Positions 45,342 through 52,136 of a stretch of DNA of 64,000 nucleotides are shown here, one piece after another. Made by a program: the position numbers and the translations under genes. Source of the stretch: Anaerocolumna xylanovorans DSM 12503 (GTDB lineage Bacteria; Bacillota; Clostridia; Lachnospirales; Lachnospiraceae); contig NZ_FRFD01000006.1 in assembly GCF_900143645.1 (NCBI RefSeq), forward strand, positions 186,001 through 250,000, given 5' to 3'. The number at the start of each line of letters is the position of its first letter. Within the stretch, counting starts at the first letter, position 1. The notes below the pieces were generated by a model that did no database searches, was not told the origin of the DNA, and saw only the letters and a program-made list of their open reading frames with translations.

Positions 45342-45482
45342 TTGAAAGGCTATATAGAAGAAAGGGCAGTAGAAATAGCCAACTACATAATTGATAATAA
45401 TGCGACAGTAAGACAGACAGCAAAACAGTTTGGCATTTCAAAATCAACGGTACATAAAGACGTTACAAAGATGAACGGTTAG
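45342..45482 (+). CDS. spoIIID: Interrupted spoIIID, 5' segment (codons 1-42)
   Basis: The start is TTG 45342 behind AGGGGG. Residues 1-42 (KGYIEERAVEIANYIID, then the HTH ATVRQTAKQFGISKSTVHKDVT) are an unmistakable SpoIIID N-terminus. The frame then runs into KMNG and a TAG, because the gene is cut after the HTH. The missing C-terminal half lies 6.2 kb away at 51652-51816. Joining the two at the shared TVHKDVT sequence gives 89 residues, the normal length, with STVHKDVTERL matching Bacillus SpoIIID. Without excision only a 46-residue HTH fragment can be made; it keeps the recognition helix but lacks the basic C-terminal helix. Confidence 0.9.
   Translation: MKGYIEERAVEIANYIIDNNATVRQTAKQFGISKSTVHKDVTKMNG
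45447..45467 (+). other. Left junction (attL-like) of the spoIIID element
   Basis: ACGGTACATAAAGACGTTACA. It matches the right junction at 51652-51672 in 18 of 21 positions, with GTACATAAAGA (45450-45460) identical, and both are in the same codon phase. Confidence 0.85.
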
Positions 45483-45566
45483 TTTGAAAAATAAAAGGCA
45501 CTTCCAAATTTCTATTTAAGCAGTATCGCAGGAGGACCTGCGATATGCATGGAGGTTAGTTTAAAA
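45483..45566 (+). repeat. Dispersed hairpin repeat, copy A
   Basis: TTGAAAAAT, AAATTTCTATTTAAGCAGTAT, then stem CGCAGG-AGGA-CCTGCG and the ending ATATGCATGGAGG, TTAGTTTAAAAA. It lies directly ahead of the first DUF3791 gene. Confidence 0.7.
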
Positions 45567-45609
45567 AATGTGTGGAGTTAGTATATATCTTCAGAAAGGT
45601 GTGGTATGG

Positions 45610-45831
45610 ATGGAAGAGTCGGAAAACGACAAGAATTTGATGGTGGTTGAAGCAATTGAAGGTTATGCCTGGAATCACGGGATGCAGCCATGGGAAGTCG
45701 TCCTGCTGTTTCGGAAGAACGGAATCTTAGATCTTTTGCGGACCCAGTATAAGACATTGCATACACAAAGTATGGAAGAAAGCATATACTTTGTTGAGGA
45801 CATATTAAGGAGAGTGCTGGATGCAAAATGA
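45610..45831 (+). CDS. DUF3791 protein (first copy in the element)
   Basis: 73 residues from ATG 45610 (AAAGGTG about 8 nt upstream); ATG 45568 behind the GGAGG of repeat copy A would add 14 residues. The sequence matches DUF3791 in its helix pair and KNGILDLLRTQYKTLHTQSMEESIYFVEDIL. DUF3791 proteins are typically found next to DUF3990 proteins, as here, with an 11-bp overlap into the next gene. Function unknown; an antitoxin- or regulator-like role is inferred from the pairing only. Confidence 0.72.
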   Translation: MEESENDKNLMVVEAIEGYAWNHGMQPWEVVLLFRKNGILDLLRTQYKTLHTQSMEESIYFVEDILRRVLDAK

Positions 45832-46336
45832 AATTTATCTTTATCATGGAACAAATGTAAAGTTCGAAGAGGTAGATTTGAGCTTTTCAAAGGACAAAAG
45901 AGACTTTGGAAAAGGGTTTTATACGACAACCTTTAGGGAACAGGCAGAGGGCTGGGCAGAAAACATGTATATCAGGTATGGCGGAGAGGGCAGGTATGTC
46001 ATGGAGTTTAAGCTGGAATTATCGGATGAGCTGTCGGTGATGAATTACCCCGGGCTTACCAGTGAATGGCTGACTATGATAAAGAACAACAGACTCTATG
46101 GCGGAATCCAGCATACATATGATGTGGTAATCGGACCTGTTGCAGATGATAATATCATGCGGACAATTGCTTTATATGTAGCAGGAATATACAGCCAGGA
46201 AACAGCACTCTCGCAGCTTCGCCCATACAAAGCCCATGACCAGATCTCACTGCACACTCAAAAAGCCCTAAACCATCTCACTTATTTGGGAAGAAAAGAA
46301 CTTCCGCCTTTAAAAACCCTGTCATTGGCTGTATAG
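45821..46336 (+). CDS. DUF3990 protein, ADP-ribosyltransferase-like
   Basis: 171 residues. The N-terminus LYHGTNVKFEEVD and the block DKRDFGKGFYTTTFREQAEGWA are the DUF3990 hallmarks; the family has an ADP-ribosyltransferase-like fold and may modify a macromolecule. AAGGAG lies 8 nt before ATG 45821, inside the end of the DUF3791 gene, so the two are translationally coupled. With a second DUF3791 gene downstream it resembles a toxin/antitoxin-like cassette. Activity and target are unknown. Confidence 0.78.
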   Translation: MQNEIYLYHGTNVKFEEVDLSFSKDKRDFGKGFYTTTFREQAEGWAENMYIRYGGEGRYVMEFKLELSDELSVMNYPGLTSEWLTMIKNNRLYGGIQHTYDVVIGPVADDNIMRTIALYVAGIYSQETALSQLRPYKAHDQISLHTQKALNHLTYLGRKELPPLKTLSLAV

Positions 46337-46352
46337 GATATCCAGGAAAGGA

Positions 46353-46440
46353 ATTAGTTTGAAAAATGCATTGCATTTTTTAAATTTCTTATTTGGGCAG
46401 TATCGCAGGCAGGCCTGCGATATGTATGGGGATTAGTTTG
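46353..46440 (+). repeat. Dispersed hairpin repeat, copy B
   Basis: ATTAGTTTGAAAAATG, then TTTAAATTTCTTATTTGGGCAG, stem CGCAGG / CCTGCG, and the ending ATATGTATGGGGATTAG. It runs straight into copy C. Confidence 0.7.
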
Positions 46441-46532
46441 AAAAATAAAGACATTTTTTAAATTTCTATTTAAGCAGTATCGTGTAGATTGCAAGCAATC
46501 TACTGGAAGACCTGCGATATGCATGGAGGATT
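46433..46532 (+). repeat. Dispersed hairpin repeat, copy C (extended stem)
   Basis: Same family: AAATTTCTATTTAAGCAGTAT ... CCTGCGATATGCATGGAGGATTA. Here the loop contains an extra perfect hairpin GTAGATTGC-AA-GCAATCTAC. Its final GGAGG is the ribosome binding site of the next gene. Confidence 0.7.
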
Positions 46533-46535
46533 AAT

Positions 46536-46772
46536 ATGATGAAGAACCAATATGTTTACAGAAATCAGGATATAACCCTTGATATTATGTTGAAAATTGA
46601 GCATGTTGTACGCTTGATATCAATAGAAACAGGAAAATCCTTTGACGATTGCCTTTATGACTTCTACCGGTCAAAGGCTTATGCCATGCTGCAAAAAACA
46701 AGCTCTCTGATGTGGGCAGAGAGCGCTGAATTTATCACAGATGAATTTTTCAGGGAAAACAAAGTGCTATAA
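46536..46772 (+). CDS. DUF3791-like protein (second copy)
   Basis: 78 residues, helical. The segment GKSFDDCLYDFYRSKAYAMLQKTSSLMWAESAEFITDEF resembles the helix layout of DUF3791 proteins and follows a DUF3990 gene, the usual partner. Its GGAGG is supplied by the end of repeat copy C, 6 nt before ATG 46536. It is convergent with corA, overlapping its end by 6 bp. Family assignment is tentative and function unknown. Confidence 0.6.
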   Translation: MMKNQYVYRNQDITLDIMLKIEHVVRLISIETGKSFDDCLYDFYRSKAYAMLQKTSSLMWAESAEFITDEFFRENKVL

Positions 46773-47702
46773 GAACTTCTTTCTCTTAAAATACAAGATA
46801 TTAACAATTACAACTACAATGCTTAAGATAATAACAAAGGGATAGCCAAACTGCCAGCTAAGTTCGGGCATATTATTAAAATTCATACCATACCATCCCA
46901 CAATAAGAGTAAGGGGCAGGAAGATGGTAGTAATTACAGTAAAGAGCTTCATTATATTGTTCAAATTATAATCCATTCTGGCATGATAAGCATCTCTTAC
47001 ATGGATACTGTAATCGTCAAGCTTTTTGACATTGTTGCTTAGCCTTATAACACGGTCGGTAAAAAGCTTAAAATAGCGAAGGCGCCCTTCCTCAAAAATA
47101 CCAATGGAATTATCCCTTAACTCTTCACCTATTAGAATAAGCTGTTCATAGTAATTATCCAAAAGCAGAAGTCTTTTTCTTACCTTTGTAATCTCATGGT
47201 AAAAATCTTTTGATAACCTGTTATCGTCAATACTGTCCTCAAATTCACTGATACTATCTTCAATCTCCTCTAACAGAGTGTAATTATTTAAAAGCAGGCG
47301 TTCCAGAAAACCGTATATAAGGCGTTCCAAAGAAATCTTAGTGAAATTAATCTGGTCCAGAGATTCAAATAAGTCCATATGGATACTGTTGTCCTGATCC
47401 TTAATAATAACGATAAGAAATAAATTTTCTTTTGTATAAATACCAATTCTATCCTCCAGATGGATAAAATACTTCGTATCAATAGCTGTTATAATACCAA
47501 AGTGGTAATCATCATAGATACCCATGATGCCATGAAGTTTTCTTGTTATATCCTGACATTCCATAACAGTTGTCTGTGAGAAGCCAAATACGGTATAACA
47601 TTCCGTCAGCTCTTTTAAGCTGATAATACCAAGCGTCAGAATGGAAGGATCGTATTCCTTTATTGTAATTGGGCAGAGTCTGTCCTTAAGCTGGTAAAAC
47701 AT
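46767..47702 (-). CDS. corA: CorA-family magnesium/divalent cation transporter
   Basis: About 311 residues from ATG 47702 (AAAGGA 7 nt upstream; ATG 47720 is also possible). A long cytoplasmic alpha/beta and coiled-coil part (about 1-245) precedes two C-terminal membrane helices, with the pore signature YGMNF between them and the basic KRKKFL end. It forms a pentameric channel importing Mg2+. It is an unusual passenger for a small excisable element. Confidence 0.93.
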   Translation of the reverse strand: MFYQLKDRLCPITIKEYDPSILTLGIISLKELTECYTVFGFSQTTVMECQDITRKLHGIMGIYDDYHFGIITAIDTKYFIHLEDRIGIYTKENLFLIVIIKDQDNSIHMDLFESLDQINFTKISLERLIYGFLERLLLNNYTLLEEIEDSISEFEDSIDDNRLSKDFYHEITKVRKRLLLLDNYYEQLILIGEELRDNSIGIFEEGRLRYFKLFTDRVIRLSNNVKKLDDYSIHVRDAYHARMDYNLNNIMKLFTVITTIFLPLTLIVGWYGMNFNNMPELSWQFGYPFVIILSIVVVIVNILYFKRKKFL

Positions 47703-47940
47703 AAGTTTTTCCTTTCCCATAATCTTTTCTTTCAGTATAGCATAAAAATATGCAGTGTAAATATTTACAAAGTAAATATGAAAACTTTCCGTATATATAA
47801 GCTGATTATATTAATAATATTATTAAAAGTAATAAACGAAGAGTAAAACAGAACTTTTAAAAGTTGATAGAATCCATTATAATAAACTGTGTTCGCTTGT
47901 GTTGAAGCAGTTTTATATTATACAAAAAAAGGAGAAAGTT

Positions 47941-49365
47941 ATGGAAAAGTTTTTTAAACTAAAAGAAAATGGTACCACAGTTTCTACGGAAATTATGGCG
48001 GGGATTACAACCTTCTTTGCAATGGCGTACATAATATTTGTAAATCCGCAGATTTTAAGCCAGACAGGAATACCTTTCGGAGCGGTATTTTTAGCAACAA
48101 TTATTTCATCTGTTGTAGGCACTCTGGTTATGGGACTGTTTGCCAATGTACCTTATGCGCAGGCTCCCGGCATGGGGTTAAATGCTTTCTTTACCTATAC
48201 AGTTGTATTTCTTCTGGGATTCTCCTGGAAAGAAGCTTTGGCAATGGTATTTTTATGCGGACTCATCAATATCCTTATCACAGTTACAAAAATACGTAAG
48301 TTGATTATAAAGGCGATTCCTTCCGGCCTTCAAAGCGCAATCGGAGGCGGTATCGGTATCTTTATTGCTTATATCGGAATAAAGAATGCAGGCTTAATCA
48401 AGTTCACATTAAATCCTGAAACTTATACCGATGTAGGCGGCGGAACAATTGTTGGAAACAGCAGTGCAGTTCCCGGATTGGTGGACTTTAATAATAAGGC
48501 GGTAATCCTTGCCTTGATCGGTATTGTTATTCTCTTTGTTTTACTAATTCTTAAAGTAAAAGGTGCCATTCTGATTGGTATTGCAGTTACAACGATTATC
48601 GGTATCCCTATGGGTGTTGTTAATGTTTCGGATTTACAAAACACCAAAGGATTGGGTGAATCATTTAAACATTTAGGAGAAGTATTCGGAGCCGCTCTCG
48701 GAGCAGAAGGAATCGGTTCACTGTTTAAAGATGCGTCCAGAATACCTCTTGTATTAATGACTATTTTTGCTTTCAGTTTATCCGATACCTTTGATACCAT
48801 CGGAACCTTTATCGGAACCGGTAAGAGAAGCGGTATCTTTGATGCAGAGGATGAGAAGGCACTCCAGGAAGGAAATGGATTTAAGTCCAAGATGGACAAG
48901 GCATTATTTGCAGATTCCATCGCAACCTCCATCGGAGCAATTTTTGGTACTTCCAATACTACGACCTATGTAGAGAGTGCTGCGGGAATCGGAGCCGGCG
49001 GACGTACCGGTCTTACAAGTGTTGTAACGGCGATTTTATTTCTTCTTAGTATTTTCCTTGGACCTATCGTTAATATCGTACCTACCCAGGCTACCGCACC
49101 TGCTCTGATTGCAGTCGGTATCATGATGATGTCCTCCTTTAAGGAAATTGACTGGACTGACTTAGATATTGCTATTCCTGCTTTCTTTGCTTCCATCTTT
49201 ATGGCGTTCAGCTACAGCATTTCCTATGGTATTGCTGCGGGATTTATCTTCTACTGCATCGTAAAGGTTTGCAAGGGAAAAGCAAAAGAGGTTCATCCCA
49301 TTATGTGGGTTGCAAGTGCGTTATTTGTTTTGAACTTTGTTGTGTTGGCGCTTATCCAGCACTAA
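47941..49365 (+). CDS. NCS2/AzgA-like purine nucleobase permease
   Basis: 474 residues from ATG 47941 (AAAGGAG 6 nt upstream; an in-frame start 42 bp earlier has none). 12-14 membrane helices; family motifs near the N-terminus (AMAYIIFVNPQIL), NVPYAQAPGMGLNAFFTY, and FGTSNTTTYVESAAGIGAGGRTG-type sequence in the second half. AzgA-type proteins import adenine, guanine or hypoxanthine with protons. No purine riboswitch is visible in the 220-bp leader. Confidence 0.92.
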   Translation: MEKFFKLKENGTTVSTEIMAGITTFFAMAYIIFVNPQILSQTGIPFGAVFLATIISSVVGTLVMGLFANVPYAQAPGMGLNAFFTYTVVFLLGFSWKEALAMVFLCGLINILITVTKIRKLIIKAIPSGLQSAIGGGIGIFIAYIGIKNAGLIKFTLNPETYTDVGGGTIVGNSSAVPGLVDFNNKAVILALIGIVILFVLLILKVKGAILIGIAVTTIIGIPMGVVNVSDLQNTKGLGESFKHLGEVFGAALGAEGIGSLFKDASRIPLVLMTIFAFSLSDTFDTIGTFIGTGKRSGIFDAEDEKALQEGNGFKSKMDKALFADSIATSIGAIFGTSNTTTYVESAAGIGAGGRTGLTSVVTAILFLLSIFLGPIVNIVPTQATAPALIAVGIMMMSSFKEIDWTDLDIAIPAFFASIFMAFSYSISYGIAAGFIFYCIVKVCKGKAKEVHPIMWVASALFVLNFVVLALIQH

Positions 49366-49405
49366 AGAGGATCTGTAAAATATAGTTTGCCCCGCAAGGG
49401 GGACA

Positions 49406-49463
49406 GAAGAAACCCTATGACTTTCCATTCACACTGTATGATGGAAAGTTATAGGGTTTCTTC
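49406..49463 (+). terminator. Long hairpin terminator after the NCS2 permease
   Basis: GAAGAAACCCTAT-GACTTTCCAT pairs with ATGGAAAGTTATAGGGTTTCTTC almost completely over 23 bp. No strong T-run, but the position suits termination. Confidence 0.7.
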
Positions 49464-49529
49464 TATACAAAACAATCATATCATAAGGAGGGGTGTCATA
49501 AGATTAAATAAAAACAATTGGTCGGAAAA

Positions 49530-49697
49530 ATGAAACAATTAAAACAAGACAAGCAATTTTCAAATAAGCAAAAATTAAAGGTCAGCATACAAAATCCCAA
49601 CCCGCCTTTACAAACTGCAAAATACCTGGCTGCAATCATTCTGGAAGAGCTTAAGGAGGGGGAGAGGCCCCATAGCGGGAAGGATGAAGAATATTGA
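49530..49697 (+). CDS. Small ORF coupled to the serine recombinase (55 residues)
   Basis: ATG 49530 to TGA 49697, 55 residues, basic N-terminal half (KQLKQDKQFSNKQKLK) and helical second half (TAKYLAAIILEELKEG). Its stop TGA overlaps the recombinase TTG in the sequence TTGA, the classical geometry for translational coupling. A strong AAGGAGGGG lies about 37 nt upstream, too far for this ATG, so the true start or an intermediate leader peptide is uncertain. It may be a recombination directionality factor or regulator; that is inference from position. Confidence 0.5.
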   Translation: MKQLKQDKQFSNKQKLKVSIQNPNPPLQTAKYLAAIILEELKEGERPHSGKDEEY

Positions 49698-51184
49698 AAG
49701 CGGCAGCATACTGCAGGGTCTCTACTAAAAGCGAAGAACAGCTTGACAGTCTGGCTAGCCAGCAGAAATTCTTTTTGGATTATGCGGGAAAATATGAGTT
49801 TGAGCTGGTACATATTTATGCGGATGAGGGAAAGAGCGGCACCAAAATGAAAAACCGGACAGAACTGCTAAGGATGTTAAAGGATGCGGGAGAAGGAGAG
49901 TTTGAAGTCGTCCTCATAAAAGACATTTCAAGGCTTGCAAGGAATACGGTAGATTTTCTTACCAGTATACGAAAATTAAAAGCATGGGGAATAAAGGTTG
50001 TCTTTGTAAATTACGATCAGACCTCTTCTGAAAGTTCAGAATTTATGCTGACTATGCTAAGCGCTATTGCCCAGGAGGAAAGTGCCAATACTTCAAAGCG
50101 TGTAAAGTTTGGCAAAAAACAAAATGCCCGGCTTGGCCGTGTGCCCAACCTGGTATATGGTTATGATAAGGTACCCGGGGAGTATTTTGATTTACGGATA
50201 AACGAACAGGAAGCAGGAACGGTAAAAAGGATCTTTTCATTATATACCAAAAGCGGGAAAGGTGCTTTCCAGATAGCGAATATTTTAAACAGTGAAAGGA
50301 TAAGAACCAAGAGAGGATGCTTGTGGAACCAGGCAAGTATATGCAGGATACTTGACAATGAAATTTATACCGGAAAGGTTATTAACGGAAAAGAAGAAAT
50401 AGAAGATTTCCTTACGGGAAAAAGGAAGAAGAATACAAAGAATGACTGGTACATAACCGATAAACCGGAATTAAGAATTATAGAAGAAGAAACTTTTAAA
50501 GCAGCTCAAAAGATTAAGCAAAAACGCAGGAAAGATGAAAAGGAATTAAAGTTTCGGGAATCCTATAAGCATCCTTTCAGTAAGCTGATAGTGTGCTCTC
50601 ACTGCAAGGGCTATTTTAGAAGGATTACAAGAACATACAAAAACACTGTCAATTCATGGGTATGCGGTACCAGAAACCAAAATGGAGCGCAAAGCTGCCA
50701 GAATGCTCTTTCAGTGAAAGAGGAAGAACTTTTAAGTATTCTATATCAATATTTTAAAGAAATATTAGAAGCATATCCGTCTACAGCAGCAGCGTTGCTA
50801 AAGGAAGGGGAGGCCGTTACGGCAAGTGAATTCCTTTTCTACATACAGGAATTAGAAAGAGAAAAAGTAAAAAGAGAAAAAGAACGGGACCGGTACATAG
50901 AGCTCTACACCCATGAGGTAATAAGCCTTGAAGAGCTGAAGTTACATACGGACAGAATAACCGAAGCTCTTGATAAGCTGAAAGAACAGCTGAAAAAAGA
51001 AACAAATTTAAAAAGAGACAGCAGCATTTCCAAAGAAGCCACAGAAAATTCAGAGGAAAATAAAAGGCTTGAGTCTTATATAACGCAAACCTTTTCAAAG
51101 AATATGAACTTAAAACGGATACTAAAGAAAGTTGAGGCAGACAAGGAGGGGAATATTGTAGTTTACATAAAGAATATCGGGTGA
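49694..51184 (+). CDS. Large serine recombinase of the spoIIID element
   Basis: 496 residues. The N-terminal resolvase domain (about 1-140) has catalytic Ser10 in YCRVSTK and the arginine motif DISRLARN. The Recombinase domain (about 150-255) and zinc ribbon (CSHC ... CGTRNQNGAQSC, about 298-337) follow, then a coiled coil (about 375-450). This is the layout of SpoIVCA and phage integrases of the serine class, which act on short att sites with a dinucleotide core. The start is TTG 49694, overlapping the stop of a 55-residue ORF. It lies 0.5 kb from the right junction within spoIIID, so it is the obvious enzyme for excision of the element. Confidence 0.93.
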   Translation: MKAAAYCRVSTKSEEQLDSLASQQKFFLDYAGKYEFELVHIYADEGKSGTKMKNRTELLRMLKDAGEGEFEVVLIKDISRLARNTVDFLTSIRKLKAWGIKVVFVNYDQTSSESSEFMLTMLSAIAQEESANTSKRVKFGKKQNARLGRVPNLVYGYDKVPGEYFDLRINEQEAGTVKRIFSLYTKSGKGAFQIANILNSERIRTKRGCLWNQASICRILDNEIYTGKVINGKEEIEDFLTGKRKKNTKNDWYITDKPELRIIEEETFKAAQKIKQKRRKDEKELKFRESYKHPFSKLIVCSHCKGYFRRITRTYKNTVNSWVCGTRNQNGAQSCQNALSVKEEELLSILYQYFKEILEAYPSTAAALLKEGEAVTASEFLFYIQELEREKVKREKERDRYIELYTHEVISLEELKLHTDRITEALDKLKEQLKKETNLKRDSSISKEATENSEENKRLESYITQTFSKNMNLKRILKKVEADKEGNIVVYIKNIG

Positions 51185-51249
51185 CTTGTTCGTACGCTGC
51201 ACATACCAGCCAGGTATTGTATGTGCAGCTTTTGGTTGGATACCGGTAT

Positions 51250-51474
51250 TCATTCTCTGTTTAAGAGCCATAATATACTGACATTTAAAGAATCGGCCAA
51301 TGCTACCAGTTCGACATCCGTAACCGGTCTTTTGTAGGACTCAATTTTAGATATGGAGGTACTTTCCATATAAACACCTCTTATGGCTAATCTGGCAAGT
51401 AAGTCAACCTGCGTAATTTTCGGGCTTTTTTTATATCTGGCCTCTCTGACCCGGTCTCCTATTAGATTTTTCAT
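51250..51474 (-). CDS. XRE-family helix-turn-helix regulator
   Basis: 74 residues from ATG 51474 (CGGAG 8 nt upstream; a longer frame to 51660 lacks a start signal and would run through the right junction). One HTH_3 domain: ITQVDLLARLAIRGVYMESTSISKIESYKRPVTDVELVALADSLNVS. Convergent with the recombinase and next to the right junction, so it is well placed to control recombinase expression or excision. Confidence 0.82.
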   Translation of the reverse strand: MKNLIGDRVREARYKKSPKITQVDLLARLAIRGVYMESTSISKIESYKRPVTDVELVALADSLNVSILWLLNRE

Positions 51475-51651
51475 ACTATCACTCCGTTTAAGTTTATTTG
51501 GCAACAACTTGATTATAAAAGATGTAAACGATAATATATTGCTCGAAGAGCAAATCATTCGACAAAAAATAATAAAATAACTATAAAAAGCGTTACTATT
51601 ATAACCTAAAGTATGAGACTTATCTCCTGGAAATAGTTCTTTCTTGTTTTT

Positions 51652-51672
51652 ACTGTACATAAAGATGTAACA
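51652..51672 (+). other. Right junction (attR-like) of the spoIIID element
   Basis: ACTGTACATAAAGATGTAACA. 18 of 21 positions equal the left junction at 45447-45467; translates in frame as TVHKDVT, as on the left. Confidence 0.85.
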
Positions 51673-51816
51673 GAACGTTTGGGGCAGATCAATCCTTCTC
51701 TGGCCAACAGAGCCAGAGTTGTGCTGGACTTAAACAAGTCTGAAAGGCATATCAGAGGCGGATTAGCCACAAAGGAGAAATATTTACATAAAACCAAGTA
51801 TAGTCAGGTATACTAA
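51652..51816 (+). pseudogene. spoIIID: Interrupted spoIIID, 3' segment (codons 36-89)
   Basis: No start codon of its own. It translates as TVHKDVTERLGQINPSLANRARVVLDLNKSERHIRGGLATKEKYLHK... and ends at TAA 51816. The stretch INPSLAN and the basic helix RHIRGGLATKEKY are the C-terminal half of SpoIIID. It overlaps the 5' segment by seven residues (TVHKDVT), exactly the junction repeat. The sequence upstream (51475-51651) belongs to the element and holds only the start region of the XRE gene. Not a dead gene in the usual sense: no internal stop or frameshift exists in either half. Confidence 0.88.
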
Positions 51817-51852
51817 GGTTGAATGGAGAATAAAGTTATAATCATGCATAAG

Positions 51853-51889
51853 GAAAAGGCTCTTCTAATATCCGGAAGAGCTTTTTTTA
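51853..51889 (+). terminator. Terminator after the spoIIID 3' segment
   Basis: GGCTCTTC / GAAGAGCT stem followed by seven T. With repeat copy D and the ndh2 promoter it accounts for the gene-free stretch 51817-52136. Confidence 0.75.
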
Positions 51890-51985
51890 TTCCAATGGTT
51901 CTTTACTGGAAGATATCATCTATGTATTTGATTTTTCACACATATCTGGTATAATCTAAATAAATATAAGATGTACAGTCGGAAA

Positions 51986-52045
51986 CTTTTTATTTGGGCT
52001 GTTTCGCAGGTAAGCTTGCGAAGTGCATGGGTATTATTGAAAAAC
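51986..52045 (+). repeat. Dispersed hairpin repeat, copy D
   Basis: TTTTATTTGGGCTGTTT, stem CGCAGG-TAAG-CTTGCG (one G-U), ending AAGTGCATGGG and TTGAAAAAC. Upstream of the Ndh2 gene. Confidence 0.65.
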
Positions 52046-52078
52046 TTTATTAATTAATTAACGATATTACAAACATAG

Positions 52079-52107
52079 TTGACGAATCAAGTTTTATTTG
52101 ATACAAT
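52079..52107 (+). promoter_or_regulatory. SigmaA-type promoter of the electron export locus
   Basis: TTGACG (52079-52084), 17-nt spacer, TACAAT (52102-52107), 30 bp ahead of the Ndh2 ATG. Confidence 0.7.
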
Positions 52108-52136
52108 GCATCTGTAAATCAGCAAAGGAGAAGAAA

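Larger units (their letters stand above)
45450..51665 (+). mobile_element. Skin-like intervening element in spoIIID (about 6.2 kb)
   Basis: The DNA between the two halves of spoIIID, bounded by direct repeats sharing GTACATAAAGA (45450-45460 and 51655-51665; 6205 bp apart). It carries DUF3791-DUF3990-DUF3791 genes, corA, an NCS2 permease, a 55-codon ORF coupled to a large serine recombinase, and a small XRE regulator, the last three within 2.2 kb of the right end. Recombination between the repeats would restore spoIIID in frame. The Bacillus and Clostridioides sigK skin elements are likewise removed by a large serine recombinase encoded inside them. Whether excision is tied to sporulation is inference. 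Confidence 0.85.

Noticed and set aside
45217..45447. 76-codon minus-strand frame over the spoIIID 5' segment
   Set aside because: Antisense of a recognisable SpoIIID HTH; hydrophobic composition arises from the reverse reading, and no family is recognised.
45342..45482. Explaining the split spoIIID as a sequencing frameshift or simple pseudogene
   Set aside because: 6.2 kb separate the halves, the ends carry matching in-phase repeats, both halves are free of lesions and a serine recombinase lies at the border.
47721..47940. Purine riboswitch ahead of the NCS2 permease
   Set aside because: No aptamer-like conserved core or three-way junction sequence could be recognised.
49477..49485. CATATCATA as a SigmaK-type -10 box for the recombinase operon
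   Set aside because: No matching -35 at the required distance, and the ribosome site would begin at the transcript start.
51475..51660. 62-residue N-terminal extension of the XRE protein
   Set aside because: No start signal, composition unlike the HTH part, and it would run across the recombination junction; ATG 51474 has a good ribosome site.
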